Assembly (NCBI GenBank): GCA_002339325.1
Contig: DDKK01000037.1
Location: forward strand, 492 to 27,253
From: Nitrospiraceae bacterium UBA2600
GTDB taxonomy: Bacteria; Nitrospirota; Thermodesulfovibrionia; Thermodesulfovibrionales; Thermodesulfovibrionaceae
DNA: 26,762 bases
Direction of reading: 5' to 3'
In this document: positions 1 through 7,758 of the stretch, in pieces
How positions within the stretch are numbered: the stretch's first letter is position 1
Layout: every line of letters starts with the position of its first letter
Translations under genes and position numbers: made by a program
Notes under the pieces: generated by a model
Database searches by the model: none
The model's input: the letters and a program-made list of their open reading frames with translations, nothing else
What the model was told of the DNA's origin: nothing

Positions 1-42
1 TCAGCTTGGAAGGCTGACGCTCTACCGCTGAGCTATTCCCGC
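1..42 (-). tRNA. tRNA-Gly (anticodon TCC), 3' part outside the window
   Basis: Read on the minus strand, the gene starts GCGGGAATAGCTCAG at position 42. It shows the 5' acceptor strand, the D arm (AGCTCAGCGGTAGAGC) and an anticodon stem TCAGC/GCTGA around the loop CTTCCAA, which gives anticodon TCC. The variable loop, T arm and 3' acceptor lie beyond the left edge. It follows tRNA-Tyr by 51 bases and probably belongs to the same transcript. Confidence 0.9.
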
Positions 43-93
43 AAATTATACTATAATAGTTAAAATCGCTAACAATCTTCAAATCTTTTTAAA

Positions 94-176
94 TGGAGGG
101 GGAAGGATTCGAACCTTCGAAGGCTGACGCCAACAGGTTTACAGCCTGTCCCCTTTGGCCACTCGGGTACCCCTCC
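94..176 (-). tRNA. tRNA-Tyr (anticodon GTA)
   Basis: This is an 83-base class II tRNA on the minus strand. The acceptor strands GGAGGGG and CCCCTCC pair fully and are followed by discriminator A. The anticodon loop CTGTAAA gives GTA inside the stem ACAGG/CCTGT. A long variable arm follows (GGC/GCC stem), then the T arm GAAGG-TTCGAAT-CCTTC. The gene carries no CCA (the next bases are TTT), so the 3' end must be added by CCA-adding enzyme. Confidence 0.95.
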
Positions 177-189
177 ATATCAAAGCTCA

Positions 190-262
190 AGCCACCAAAG
201 GGATTCGAACCCCCGACCCGCTGATTACAAATCAGCTGCTCTACCCGCTGAGCTATGGTGGC
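190..262 (-). tRNA. tRNA-Thr (anticodon TGT)
   Basis: This is a 73-base tRNA on the minus strand with acceptor GCCACCA/TGGTGGC and discriminator T. The D arm is AGCTCAGCGGGTAGAGC. The anticodon loop TTTGTAA between GCTGA and TCAGC gives TGT, and the T loop is TTCGAAT. No CCA is encoded. It is the first gene of the Thr-Tyr-Gly cluster, 13 bases before tRNA-Tyr. In many bacteria this order leads into tuf, which would lie off the left edge (inference). Confidence 0.95.
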
Positions 263-276
263 GTTCATAACTTAAT

Positions 277-306
277 AATATAAGAACTTTTCAAAAATAT
301 TGTCAA
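277..306 (-). promoter_or_regulatory. Promoter of the Thr-Tyr-Gly tRNA cluster
   Basis: On the minus strand there is a perfect -35 TTGACA (301-306), an 18-base spacer and a -10 TATATT (277-282). The predicted start is near 270, about 8 bases before the tRNA-Thr 5' end. The -35 overlaps that of the divergent promoter for the CBS gene. Confidence 0.65.
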
Positions 307-328
307 CTTCTCAAAAAAGAAGTATAAT
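300..328 (+). promoter_or_regulatory. Promoter of the CBS-DUF47-PiT unit
   Basis: On the plus strand there is a -35 TTGTCA (300-305), a 17-base spacer and a perfect -10 TATAAT (323-328). The predicted start is near 335, giving a leader of about 34 bases with GGAGGT (357-362) before the ATG at 369. The heptamer TTGTCAA serves as -35 on both strands. Confidence 0.65.
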
Positions 329-368
329 ATACCTAATTTTAACAAAATTTTCAAACGGAGGTAAATAG

Positions 369-770
369 ATGAAGACGAAAGTTAAAGAGATAATGAACAC
401 CAAGCTGGAGACAATAAAGCCTGATGCCACAGTTTATGATGCCATTGAAAAACTTGTAGACAAAAGAATGAGGTCTATAATTGTTCTTCCAAAAGATGAA
501 AAGGATGTTTACGGAGTTATAACAGTTAGAGACATAGTTTTTAAAGTAATTGCTAAAAACTTAGACCCTAATAAAATAAAAATAGAAGAAATCGCATCTA
601 AGCCAGTCATAAGCATAGATAAGGAGACAGAATTAGAGCATCTGATAAAGCTAATGGATAAATTTAATATTGCAAGGGTTTTTGTCCATGAAGGAAGGGA
701 TATCGTGGGAGTTGTATCTCTCCTTGATGTCCTTTCAGCTACCTTAATAGAAAGAGCAAGGAGATATTAG
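369..770 (+). CDS. CBS-domain-pair protein, probable ligand-sensing regulator
   Basis: The 133 residues are essentially two CBS domains in tandem and nothing else. The first spans about residues 1-60 (VKEIM...TIKPDATVYDAIEKL, then GVITVRDI at the end of the unit) and the second about 70-130 (ASKPVISIDKETELEHLI, then GVVSLLDV). Such pairs bind adenine nucleotides or related ligands and switch a partner protein. The start is fixed by GGAGGT six bases before the ATG. The stop is two bases before the DUF47 gene and a PiT permease follows, so the partner may be that transport system. This is inferred from position; CBS pairs without an effector domain cannot be assigned a target from sequence. The ligand is unknown. 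Confidence 0.85.
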   Translation: MKTKVKEIMNTKLETIKPDATVYDAIEKLVDKRMRSIIVLPKDEKDVYGVITVRDIVFKVIAKNLDPNKIKIEEIASKPVISIDKETELEHLIKLMDKFNIARVFVHEGRDIVGVVSLLDVLSATLIERARRY

Positions 771-772
771 GC

Positions 773-1405
773 ATGCTTGGTAAACTCATATCTGGTGGAA
801 AATTAGAAAAGAAGGTTATTGAAGATATAAAAACTCATATAAAAATCCTATGCTCAGCAGCAGAATGCTTTAGAAACTCTATTTCAACTGACAACAAAGA
901 GGCTACATTTTGCGTAGCAGACCTTGAGAGAGAGGCTGATTCTATAAGAAGAGAAATAATCTCAACAATTCATCAGGGAGCATTTCTGCCTTTCATAAGA
1001 CCAAATATATGTAGATTTATAGAAATGGTTGACGAAGCCTTTGACAGCCTGGAAGATGCTGCCTTTGAATTCAGATATGTAAGAAGTGACCTTTACAAAC
1101 TAATCAAGCCCGAGTGTGAAAAAATAGGGAAGATTAACTCATCTATGTGCGAACTATTATTAATTGCCTTTGATACGCTAATTGAAAAAGGTGACCTTAA
1201 AGAGAAAAATCTTGCCATAAGAATATATGAAAAACAGGTTGACGACATTAAGTTCGACATTACAGAGAAGCTTAGAACTGTTGAATTAAACAATTTCTGG
1301 GACGGGAAAATCATTTCTGACTTTGTTTCCTATGTTACCAAAATAAGTGATTTAATAGAGGACGCAAGCGATTATCTATACATAATTGAAGTAAGCCTTA
1401 GGTAA
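773..1405 (+). CDS. DUF47 / PhoU-like protein, PiT-associated
   Basis: This 210-residue protein is almost entirely helical with many charged residues. It matches the DUF47 (YkaA, PhoU-like) family in length and in blocks such as ADLEREADSIRREII, FLPFIRPNICRFIEMVDEAFDSLEDAA and ISDFVSYVTKISDLIEDASDYL. PhoU-like proteins carry metal clusters through repeated acidic motifs and restrain phosphate uptake. DUF47 genes are typically paired with pit permease genes, as here (permease 35 bases downstream). AAGGAG at 758-763 lies nine bases before the ATG. A regulatory or accessory role for the permease is inferred from the pairing. Confidence 0.85.
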   Translation: MLGKLISGGKLEKKVIEDIKTHIKILCSAAECFRNSISTDNKEATFCVADLEREADSIRREIISTIHQGAFLPFIRPNICRFIEMVDEAFDSLEDAAFEFRYVRSDLYKLIKPECEKIGKINSSMCELLLIAFDTLIEKGDLKEKNLAIRIYEKQVDDIKFDITEKLRTVELNNFWDGKIISDFVSYVTKISDLIEDASDYLYIIEVSLR

Positions 1406-1440
1406 TACCGAGTTTTTCATTAGTTTACAAAGGGAGAGAA

Positions 1441-2385
1441 ATGATAGAGGTTGCCGTTGTTGCCAGTTTTCTTATTGCCTTTGGAATAGGTTCTAACGAT
1501 GCCTCAAATGCCCTCGGCATATGCATTGGCGCAGGAATTGTTAAATTAAAAAGGGCGATACTGCTTTTCGGAATACTTGTTTTTCTTGGTATTATTATTC
1601 AAGGTCAAAAGGTTATGAAGACAGTCGGTAAAAATATTGCCGATGTCAATTTAACCATAGTGATTGTGGCACTTACAATATCTGCCGTATTGATAATAAT
1701 CTCTAACTGGCGAAGACTTCCCCTTTCTACTCATCAGGTCATAATAGGAAGCATAGTCGGTGCTGCTGTTGCTTCTGACAATGCAGTAAATTTGCAGTCT
1801 ATCATAAAAATATTAATTTCTTGGATAATCTCTCCTTTCATTGCCCTGACTTTTTCTTTTTCTATTTATAAAATCCTTGAAAAGACCATATCTAAATTTC
1901 CATTCTTTCAGATTGAAAAACTCTTAAGAATCTTTCTCTTGCTAAGCGGAGCTCTCATATCTTACAATACCGGTGCAAATGAGCTTGCTACAGTCTTAGG
2001 TCCGCTGATGCATTTAAAGTTGGAGATTGATAAATTCATCATATTTTCACTGGCCTCTCTAATGGTATTCTCCGGAGCAATTCTTCTCAGTCACAGAGTA
2101 ATTGAAACAGTTGGCAAGGGCATCACTACCTTAGACCCTTACTCGGGATTTGCCGCCCAGTTTGGTGCTGGTGCCTGTGTTTTATTTTTTACTTTTCTTG
2201 GAATGCCCATCTCTACAACTTACTGCATTATTGGAGGAATAAGTGGTGTAGGGCTTACAAAGGGGATTAAAACTGTAAAATTCAGTCTTCTCAGAAAAAT
2301 TGCAATGAATTTCGTGCTAACTCCATCCTTAGCCTTTATTTTAGGATATCTGATACTTAAACTCACTCTTCTTTATTCGATGTGA
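1441..2385 (+). CDS. pit: PiT-family inorganic phosphate permease
   Basis: This 314-residue integral membrane protein has the inverted twofold layout of the PiT (PF01384) family. The first half has GSNDASNALG (residues 17-26) and RRLPLSTHQVIIG (about 91-103). The second half repeats these as SYNTGANELATVLGP (about 174-188) and GMPISTTYCIIGG (about 254-266). About ten hydrophobic segments can be seen. These transporters are ion-coupled phosphate importers of the inner membrane; some relatives (CysP) carry sulfate. The DUF47 partner upstream favours phosphate. AGGGAG lies just before the ATG. The last 23 bases overlap the 3' end of acpS on the other strand, with no terminator between them. Confidence 0.9.
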   Translation: MIEVAVVASFLIAFGIGSNDASNALGICIGAGIVKLKRAILLFGILVFLGIIIQGQKVMKTVGKNIADVNLTIVIVALTISAVLIIISNWRRLPLSTHQVIIGSIVGAAVASDNAVNLQSIIKILISWIISPFIALTFSFSIYKILEKTISKFPFFQIEKLLRIFLLLSGALISYNTGANELATVLGPLMHLKLEIDKFIIFSLASLMVFSGAILLSHRVIETVGKGITTLDPYSGFAAQFGAGACVLFFTFLGMPISTTYCIIGGISGVGLTKGIKTVKFSLLRKIAMNFVLTPSLAFILGYLILKLTLLYSM

Positions 2386-2719
2386 CGACTACAAAAGCTA
2401 TGGCGTATTTCTTTTCGTGAGATATGCTTAGAAAAAACTTCTTGTCTAAGCCTGCTACTTTCACTTCAGGAGCTCCTTTTTCATTGTTTAAAACTTCGAT
2501 AGCCTTTATATTCAATCCATCGGCACCTTTAAGGGCTTTTATCACTGCCTCTTTAGCGGCAAAACGAGCAGCTAAATGAGGAAAGGGATTGGAACGGGAA
2601 AGGCTGTATTGAATTTCAAACTCTGTAAATACTCGGTTCAAAAATTTTTCACCGAATTTTTCATAGAGCCTTTTAATTCTCTCCACTTCAACTATGTCTA
2701 CTCCAACTCCCTCTATCAT
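2363..2719 (-). CDS. acpS: Holo-[acyl-carrier-protein] synthase
   Basis: The enzyme transfers 4'-phosphopantetheine from CoA to the serine of acyl carrier protein, activating it for fatty-acid synthesis in the cytoplasm. The 118-residue length is normal. The magnesium ligands are visible as Asp8 in GVGVDIVEVERI and Glu57 in AARFAAKEAVIKAL. The C-terminal half has the LSISHEKKYAIAFV block typical of AcpS. It is the last gene of the long minus-strand run, 13 bases after dgt. The start ATG at 2717-2719 has only a distant AGGTGA. Its 3' end overlaps pit by 23 bases. Confidence 0.95.
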   Translation of the reverse strand: MIEGVGVDIVEVERIKRLYEKFGEKFLNRVFTEFEIQYSLSRSNPFPHLAARFAAKEAVIKALKGADGLNIKAIEVLNNEKGAPEVKVAGLDKKFFLSISHEKKYAIAFVVVTSNKEE

Positions 2720-2732
2720 ATAGTTCGGTCAC

Positions 2733-3752
2733 CTACGAAATGACCCAGCTTTTAGGAATAAATATTTTTTCAAAAGTATGTATGGCATACCTGTCTGACA
2801 TGCCCGCTATGAAATCGCATATCTTTCTGTGAATTTCCTTCTCCGACAATTCTTCTGCATTTAAAAGGTGAGGATTTTCAAGATAATAGTTATAAAGACT
2901 TTCAAGAACTCTCTTTGCCTTATTAAACTCTCTTATGACGAGTTCGTTGTAATAGACTCTCTCAAAAAGAAAATCCCTGAATGAATAAATACATTCTTCA
3001 ATTTCCCTCGAAATTGAAATCTGTTCATAGTCGTTATTAATCGTCGTGAATATAACATCTCTTACCATTGTATCAATCCTCTTTGAGTGTCTATCACCAA
3101 AAACTCTAAAGAACTCAGTAGGAATATCACTAAATTTAAGAATTCCAGACCGAATAGCATCGTCAAGGTCATGGTTTAAGTAGGCTATTATATCTGCTAT
3201 TCTGACAATCTGACCTTCAAGGGTTGAGGGTGCATCGCTCAGTATCTTTCCTCTTCCCTTTGAATGTTTTACTATTCCATCTCTTACTTCGAAGGTAAGA
3301 TTTAATCCCTGCCCGTCCTTCTCGAGTATGTCCACAACTCGCAAACTCTGTTGATAGTGTTCAAACCCACCAGGATGAAGTTCCCTCAGAATTGCCTCTC
3401 CCGCATGACCAAAAGGCGTATGGCCGAGGTCATGACCGAGGGCAATTGCCTCTGTAAGGTCTTCATTTAGCCTCAAAGCCCTGGCAATGGTTCGAGCAAT
3501 CTGGGCAACCTCAAGAACATGTGTTAGACGCGTTCTGTAATGGTCTCCCTGAGGAGAGAAAAAAACCTGCGTTTTATGTTTAAGTCTTCTGAAAGCTTTA
3601 CTGTGAATTATCCTGTCCCTGTCACGTTGAAAGGGTGTTCGTATGTCATCCTCCGCTTCTTCCCTGAGCCTCCCTTTTGTTTCAGCGCTCAATTTTGCCT
3701 TTGGATGCAGAAAGACTTTTTCAATCTGTTGATACTGTTCTCTTAGGTTCAT
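2733..3752 (-). CDS. dgt: dGTPase-like HD-domain deoxynucleotide triphosphohydrolase
   Basis: This 339-residue protein belongs to the short dGTPase-like branch of the HD superfamily, which cleaves dNTPs to the nucleoside and tripolyphosphate. The metal-site residues are His78 (RLTHVLEVAQIART), His107-Asp108 (ALGHDLGHTPFGHAGE) and Asp187 (RIADIIAYLNHDLDDA). The N-terminal DRDRIIHSKAFRRLKHKTQVF block is also diagnostic. Substrate preference cannot be read from sequence and family members often act on several dNTPs. The start ATG overlaps the selA stop (ATGA), so the two are likely translationally coupled. acpS follows after 13 bases. Confidence 0.92.
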   Translation of the reverse strand: MNLREQYQQIEKVFLHPKAKLSAETKGRLREEAEDDIRTPFQRDRDRIIHSKAFRRLKHKTQVFFSPQGDHYRTRLTHVLEVAQIARTIARALRLNEDLTEAIALGHDLGHTPFGHAGEAILRELHPGGFEHYQQSLRVVDILEKDGQGLNLTFEVRDGIVKHSKGRGKILSDAPSTLEGQIVRIADIIAYLNHDLDDAIRSGILKFSDIPTEFFRVFGDRHSKRIDTMVRDVIFTTINNDYEQISISREIEECIYSFRDFLFERVYYNELVIREFNKAKRVLESLYNYYLENPHLLNAEELSEKEIHRKICDFIAGMSDRYAIHTFEKIFIPKSWVIS

Positions 3753-5131
3753 AAAACTTGCTTTACGGCTTTGGCAAGCAATGGAATTTCTTTTTCCTGT
3801 ACTGTCCTTGCATCAAAAAGCACAAAATCATCCTTTATTCTCGCAATAACCGGAGGTTCAACTTTTCTTAGTTTTGTAGCAAAATCCTGTGGAGCAATCT
3901 TTGTTTTAATTGCAACGACATAGGTCTTTACACCGTGCTCTGGAAGAGAGCCTCCTCCGGGCATTGAAAAGTCTTCTTTTATTAAAGAAACAACGCCTTC
4001 TTTTTTAAGGGCTGCCCTTATTTTTAAAGCTCTTTTTCGAATAGAAGAAAGTTCCTCTGTTATCATTCTCAAGGTAGGTATCTTTTGGAGAGCATTTTTT
4101 TGATCCAAATAAAGCCTGAGTGTTGCCTCTACAGCAGCAAGGGTCATCTTGTCTACCCTGAGGGCTCGCATAAGAGGATTTTTTGATATGCGCTCTATTA
4201 ATTCTTCTTTGCCCAAAATAAATCCTGCCTGAGCTGCACCAAGAAGTTTATCACCGCTAAAAGTCACTATATCTGCTCCCTCAGACAAAACTTCCTCGAC
4301 AGTGGGTTCTTCATAAAAACCGTATTTTTTTAAGTCAATAAGGCATCCGCTTCCTAAGTCTACCATTACGGGAATACCCTTTTCCTTGGCAATAATTGAC
4401 AACTCCTTAACTGACACTTCTTCGGTAAAACCAATAATCCTGAAATTAGACCTGTGCACCTTCAGTAAAAGAGCCGTATTGTCGTTAATGGCATTTTTAT
4501 AATCACTTAGTTTAGTCTTGTTTGTTGTGCCAACCTCCTTCAAAACAGCGCCTGATTGCGCCATTACATCAGGAATTCTAAAAGAACCTCCTATCTCTAC
4601 AAGCTCACCTCTGGATACAACAACTTCTTTGCCTTTAGCAAGAGTATTAAGGCAGATAAATACTGCAGCTGCATTGTTATTTACTACTACCGCCGATTCT
4701 ACATTTATAACTTTTCTTATAGCCTCAATGATATGGGTGTATCTCTTACCTCTCTGTCCTTTCTCAAGGTCGTATTCAAGGTTAGAATAGGAAGTCGCAA
4801 CTTCAATAACTTGCCTTATTGCCTCCTCTGGCAATATAGCTCTTCCCAGATTTGTGTGAATTACAACACCGGTGGCATTAATAACAGGTCTCAGAGAGTA
4901 TTTCCCTTTTATTGCTACTGATAATTTTACCTTTTCGACTATCTCCAGTTCATTAATATCTTTACTGTTTCCATTTAAAAGCTCTTTCCTGAGTTGATTT
5001 AGCACCTCTCTTATCGATTCTTTGACAATTGAATGAGGATAATCCTTAAAAAGAGGAGAAAGCTGGGGATTTTTCAAAATTCTGTCGACCGATGGAATTT
5101 TTCGTAAGGCGCTGTCACTTTCTGTTTTCAA
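3749..5131 (-). CDS. selA: L-seryl-tRNA(Sec) selenium transferase
   Basis: SelA converts Ser-tRNA(Sec) to Sec-tRNA(Sec) with selenophosphate, using PLP. The 460-residue length is normal. The N-terminal segment SALRKIPSVDRILKNPQLSPL resembles known SelA N-termini, RPVINATGVVIHTNLGRA (81-98) opens the catalytic domain, and the PLP lysine is Lys295 in FSGDKLLGAAQAG. The start is TTG at 5129-5131: an in-frame TGA lies four codons upstream, no ATG is better placed, and GAGAGGT in the alaS end gives a Shine-Dalgarno. It starts two bases after alaS and overlaps dgt by four. selB, selC and selD are not in the window. Confidence 0.95.
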   Translation of the reverse strand: MKTESDSALRKIPSVDRILKNPQLSPLFKDYPHSIVKESIREVLNQLRKELLNGNSKDINELEIVEKVKLSVAIKGKYSLRPVINATGVVIHTNLGRAILPEEAIRQVIEVATSYSNLEYDLEKGQRGKRYTHIIEAIRKVINVESAVVVNNNAAAVFICLNTLAKGKEVVVSRGELVEIGGSFRIPDVMAQSGAVLKEVGTTNKTKLSDYKNAINDNTALLLKVHRSNFRIIGFTEEVSVKELSIIAKEKGIPVMVDLGSGCLIDLKKYGFYEEPTVEEVLSEGADIVTFSGDKLLGAAQAGFILGKEELIERISKNPLMRALRVDKMTLAAVEATLRLYLDQKNALQKIPTLRMITEELSSIRKRALKIRAALKKEGVVSLIKEDFSMPGGGSLPEHGVKTYVVAIKTKIAPQDFATKLRKVEPPVIARIKDDFVLFDARTVQEKEIPLLAKAVKQVL

Positions 5132-5133
5132 GT

Positions 5134-7755
5134 TTACCTCTCAATCTCTTCATAGAATATTTGCATTGCCCTGTCTATTGCTTCTCCATCAGGACATCCA
5201 CCTTGAGCCATATCTGCTCTACCACCTCCCTTGCCTCCAATCTTTTGAGTTATGTTTCTGAGAATCTTGCCAGCGTCATATCTGTCAACAGCGTCTTTAG
5301 TAACAGAGATTATAAGTGTGCCCTGTCCGTTGGTTTTTGAGGCAAGAAGAATAACAGCAGGAGAGAGTTTTTCTTTTATTCTGTCTGAAAGGCTTCTAAG
5401 ACTCTTTGCATCAACCCCTTCAAACTTAACTGCAAGAGCATTGACTCCCTTTAGCTGCTTTGCTTGTTTAATAATTTCATCTATGTTTTGAGTAAGAAGT
5501 TTTGTTTTGAGAGTTTCTATTTCTTGCTGTTTTTCTTTAAGCTCTACAATTAGCCTTTCAACTGCCTTAACAGGTTCTGCTGATTTAAGCAATGCCGAGA
5601 TTGACTTTAAAGCTTCTCTATTGAAATTAGAGAAACTCAGCGCTGAAAGTCCTGTCACTGCCTCAATTCTTCTTATTCCAGAAGCCACAGAGCCCTCAGA
5701 AATGATATAAAAACTTCCTATTTCACCAGTACTGCTACAATGTGTTCCACCGCAGAGCTCTTTGCTAAAGCCAAGTATTTTTACAACCCTAACAGTCTCC
5801 TCATATTTATCTTCAAAAAGAGCAATTACACCTTCCTGTAAAGCCTCATCAAGATATTTAGTTTCAACCTTTACAGGCAGGTTTTCAAGTATCTTTTCAT
5901 TAACGATTTGCTCTATCTCTTTGAGTTCTTCATCTCTTAAGCCCTCGAAATGCGTAAAATCAAAGCGAAGCCTATCTGGTTCTACAAGGCTTCCTGCCTG
6001 CTTTACATGTTCTCCTAAAACAGCTCTCAGCGCACTGTGCAGAAGATGAGTAGCAGTGTGATTTCGCATAATAGACTTTCTTCTTTCTACATCAATCTTT
6101 GTAAAAACTCTATCTCCCTCTCTTATAACTCCCTCGGCAACTTCTATTCTATGGCTGTGGAGCCCACCTATTTTTTTTGTGTCGTTAACATTTATCTTAG
6201 CTTGAGGAGAAATGATAACTCCCTTGTCACCTACCTGTCCGCCTGATTCGGCATAGAAAGGAGTTTCCATTAGGATTATCTCACCTTCTTGTCCCTTTGA
6301 AAGCTCTTTGACCCTGTTGCCATCTTTTAAAAGTGCAACTACAGATGTATTCGTCTCAAACTCGGTGTATCCAATAAATTTTAATCTATCGGCCTGCTGA
6401 ATTAGTTCCCTATAGCCCTCGCTTACAGCAACCTCTTCAATCTTCTGTGCTGCCCTTGCTCTTTCCCTCTGACTGTTTAGGGCATTCTGAAAACCTAACT
6501 CGTCTATTTCGAACTCCGAATCTTGAACCATTTCTTTTATCAGGTCATAGGGTAAACCATAGGTATCGTATAACTTAAAAATTTCTTCACCGGGTATGAC
6601 TTTCGAACCTGAAGCTCTTAGTTTTCCTATTATTTCGTCAAATACCTGCTGAGCCCTGTCGAGACTCTTTAGGAATCTCTCTTCTTCTATCTTTATAACC
6701 TTCTCAATTCTGTCTTTTTCATTCATTATTTCAGGATAAAAACTGCCAAGACAACTAACAACGGGGTCTGTAAATCTGTAAAAGACTGTTTTGTCGTAAC
6801 CTAAAAGTTTTATATGCCTTCCAGCTCTTCTTATTATTCTTCTTAAGACATATCCCCTTCCCTCATTGGAAGGTATTAATCCCTCTGCAATTAAAAATGT
6901 TGCTGCTCTTATGTGGTCTGCAATAACTTTTATTGAAATATCGGTTTTTCTTTCTTTGCCATAAGATACATTAAGACAAGAGCATATCTCTGAGATGATA
7001 GGTTCAAAAAGGTCTGTGTCAAAATTTGTATTTTTACCCTGCAAAACCGCTGTTATTCTTTCTAATCCCATTCCCGTATCAATGCTCGGCTTCGGAAGTG
7101 GTGTTAGTTTGCCCGTTATATCTCTGTTGTACTGCATAAATACAAGATTCCACAGTTCTAAATATCTATCGCAATCGCATCCTACTGAACAATCGGCTCT
7201 GCCACAACCAAAATCTTCACCTTGGTCTATTATTATCTCTGAACAGGGTCCGCAAGGGCCTGTATCACCCATCTGCCAGAAATTGTCCTTTTCACCGAGT
7301 CGAATAATTCTGTCTTTCGGAACTCCTATCTCCTTTTCCCATATCTGAGCAGCCTCATCGTCTTCTCTGTAAATTGAAACCCATAGTTTTTCTTTTGGAA
7401 GCTTAAATTTTTCTGTAAGGAGTTCCCAGGCAAATAAAATCGCCTCTTTCTTAAAGTAATCTCCAAAAGAAAAGTTTCCAAGCATCTCAAAAAAAGTATG
7501 ATGCCTTGCAGTGAAGCCAACATTTTCAAGGTCGCTGTGTTTTCCACCAGCCCGCATACACTTCTGACAGGTCGTTGCTCTGCTGTAAGGCCTTTGTTCT
7601 TCGCCGAGGAATACTCTTTTAAATTGAACCATGCCAGCATTTGTAAACAATAAGCTTGGGTCGTCTTTTGGAATAAGAGGAGAGCTTTTAACTAATTCAT
7701 GGCCTTTTGATATAAAGTAATCAAGAAAGAGCTGTCTTATTTCAGAGCTCTGCAT
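5134..7755 (-). CDS. alaS: Alanyl-tRNA synthetase
   Basis: This is the class II synthetase that charges tRNA(Ala), of full length at 873 residues. The order is catalytic core (PSLLFTNAGMVQFKRVFLG, residues 33-51; GDTGPCGPCSEI, 163-174), tRNA-recognition region, editing domain with the zinc ligands His566, His570 (NHTATH), Cys668 and His672 (CGGTH), and the C-terminal DHHA1 domain with GGKGGGR (840-846). It sits three bases after the lipoprotein gene and two before selA. alaS downstream of recA-recX is a common arrangement in Gram-negatives. A GTGAGGA inside the upstream gene end can serve as ribosome site. Confidence 0.98.
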   Translation of the reverse strand: MQSSEIRQLFLDYFISKGHELVKSSPLIPKDDPSLLFTNAGMVQFKRVFLGEEQRPYSRATTCQKCMRAGGKHSDLENVGFTARHHTFFEMLGNFSFGDYFKKEAILFAWELLTEKFKLPKEKLWVSIYREDDEAAQIWEKEIGVPKDRIIRLGEKDNFWQMGDTGPCGPCSEIIIDQGEDFGCGRADCSVGCDCDRYLELWNLVFMQYNRDITGKLTPLPKPSIDTGMGLERITAVLQGKNTNFDTDLFEPIISEICSCLNVSYGKERKTDISIKVIADHIRAATFLIAEGLIPSNEGRGYVLRRIIRRAGRHIKLLGYDKTVFYRFTDPVVSCLGSFYPEIMNEKDRIEKVIKIEEERFLKSLDRAQQVFDEIIGKLRASGSKVIPGEEIFKLYDTYGLPYDLIKEMVQDSEFEIDELGFQNALNSQRERARAAQKIEEVAVSEGYRELIQQADRLKFIGYTEFETNTSVVALLKDGNRVKELSKGQEGEIILMETPFYAESGGQVGDKGVIISPQAKINVNDTKKIGGLHSHRIEVAEGVIREGDRVFTKIDVERRKSIMRNHTATHLLHSALRAVLGEHVKQAGSLVEPDRLRFDFTHFEGLRDEELKEIEQIVNEKILENLPVKVETKYLDEALQEGVIALFEDKYEETVRVVKILGFSKELCGGTHCSSTGEIGSFYIISEGSVASGIRRIEAVTGLSALSFSNFNREALKSISALLKSAEPVKAVERLIVELKEKQQEIETLKTKLLTQNIDEIIKQAKQLKGVNALAVKFEGVDAKSLRSLSDRIKEKLSPAVILLASKTNGQGTLIISVTKDAVDRYDAGKILRNITQKIGGKGGGRADMAQGGCPDGEAIDRAMQIFYEEIER

Positions 7756-7758
7756 AAA

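Noticed and set aside
43..93. A promoter for tRNA-Gly in the gap after tRNA-Tyr
   Set aside because: A TATAAT is present on the minus strand but ends two bases before the mature tRNA and lacks a -35 at a proper distance. The upstream tRNA promoter suffices.
4518..4921. Open frames of 90 and 121 codons on the plus strand inside selA
   Set aside because: They lie wholly opposite a complete SelA with all its motifs, have Ser/Tyr/Phe-rich low-quality translations, and lack ribosome sites. They are shadows of the real gene.
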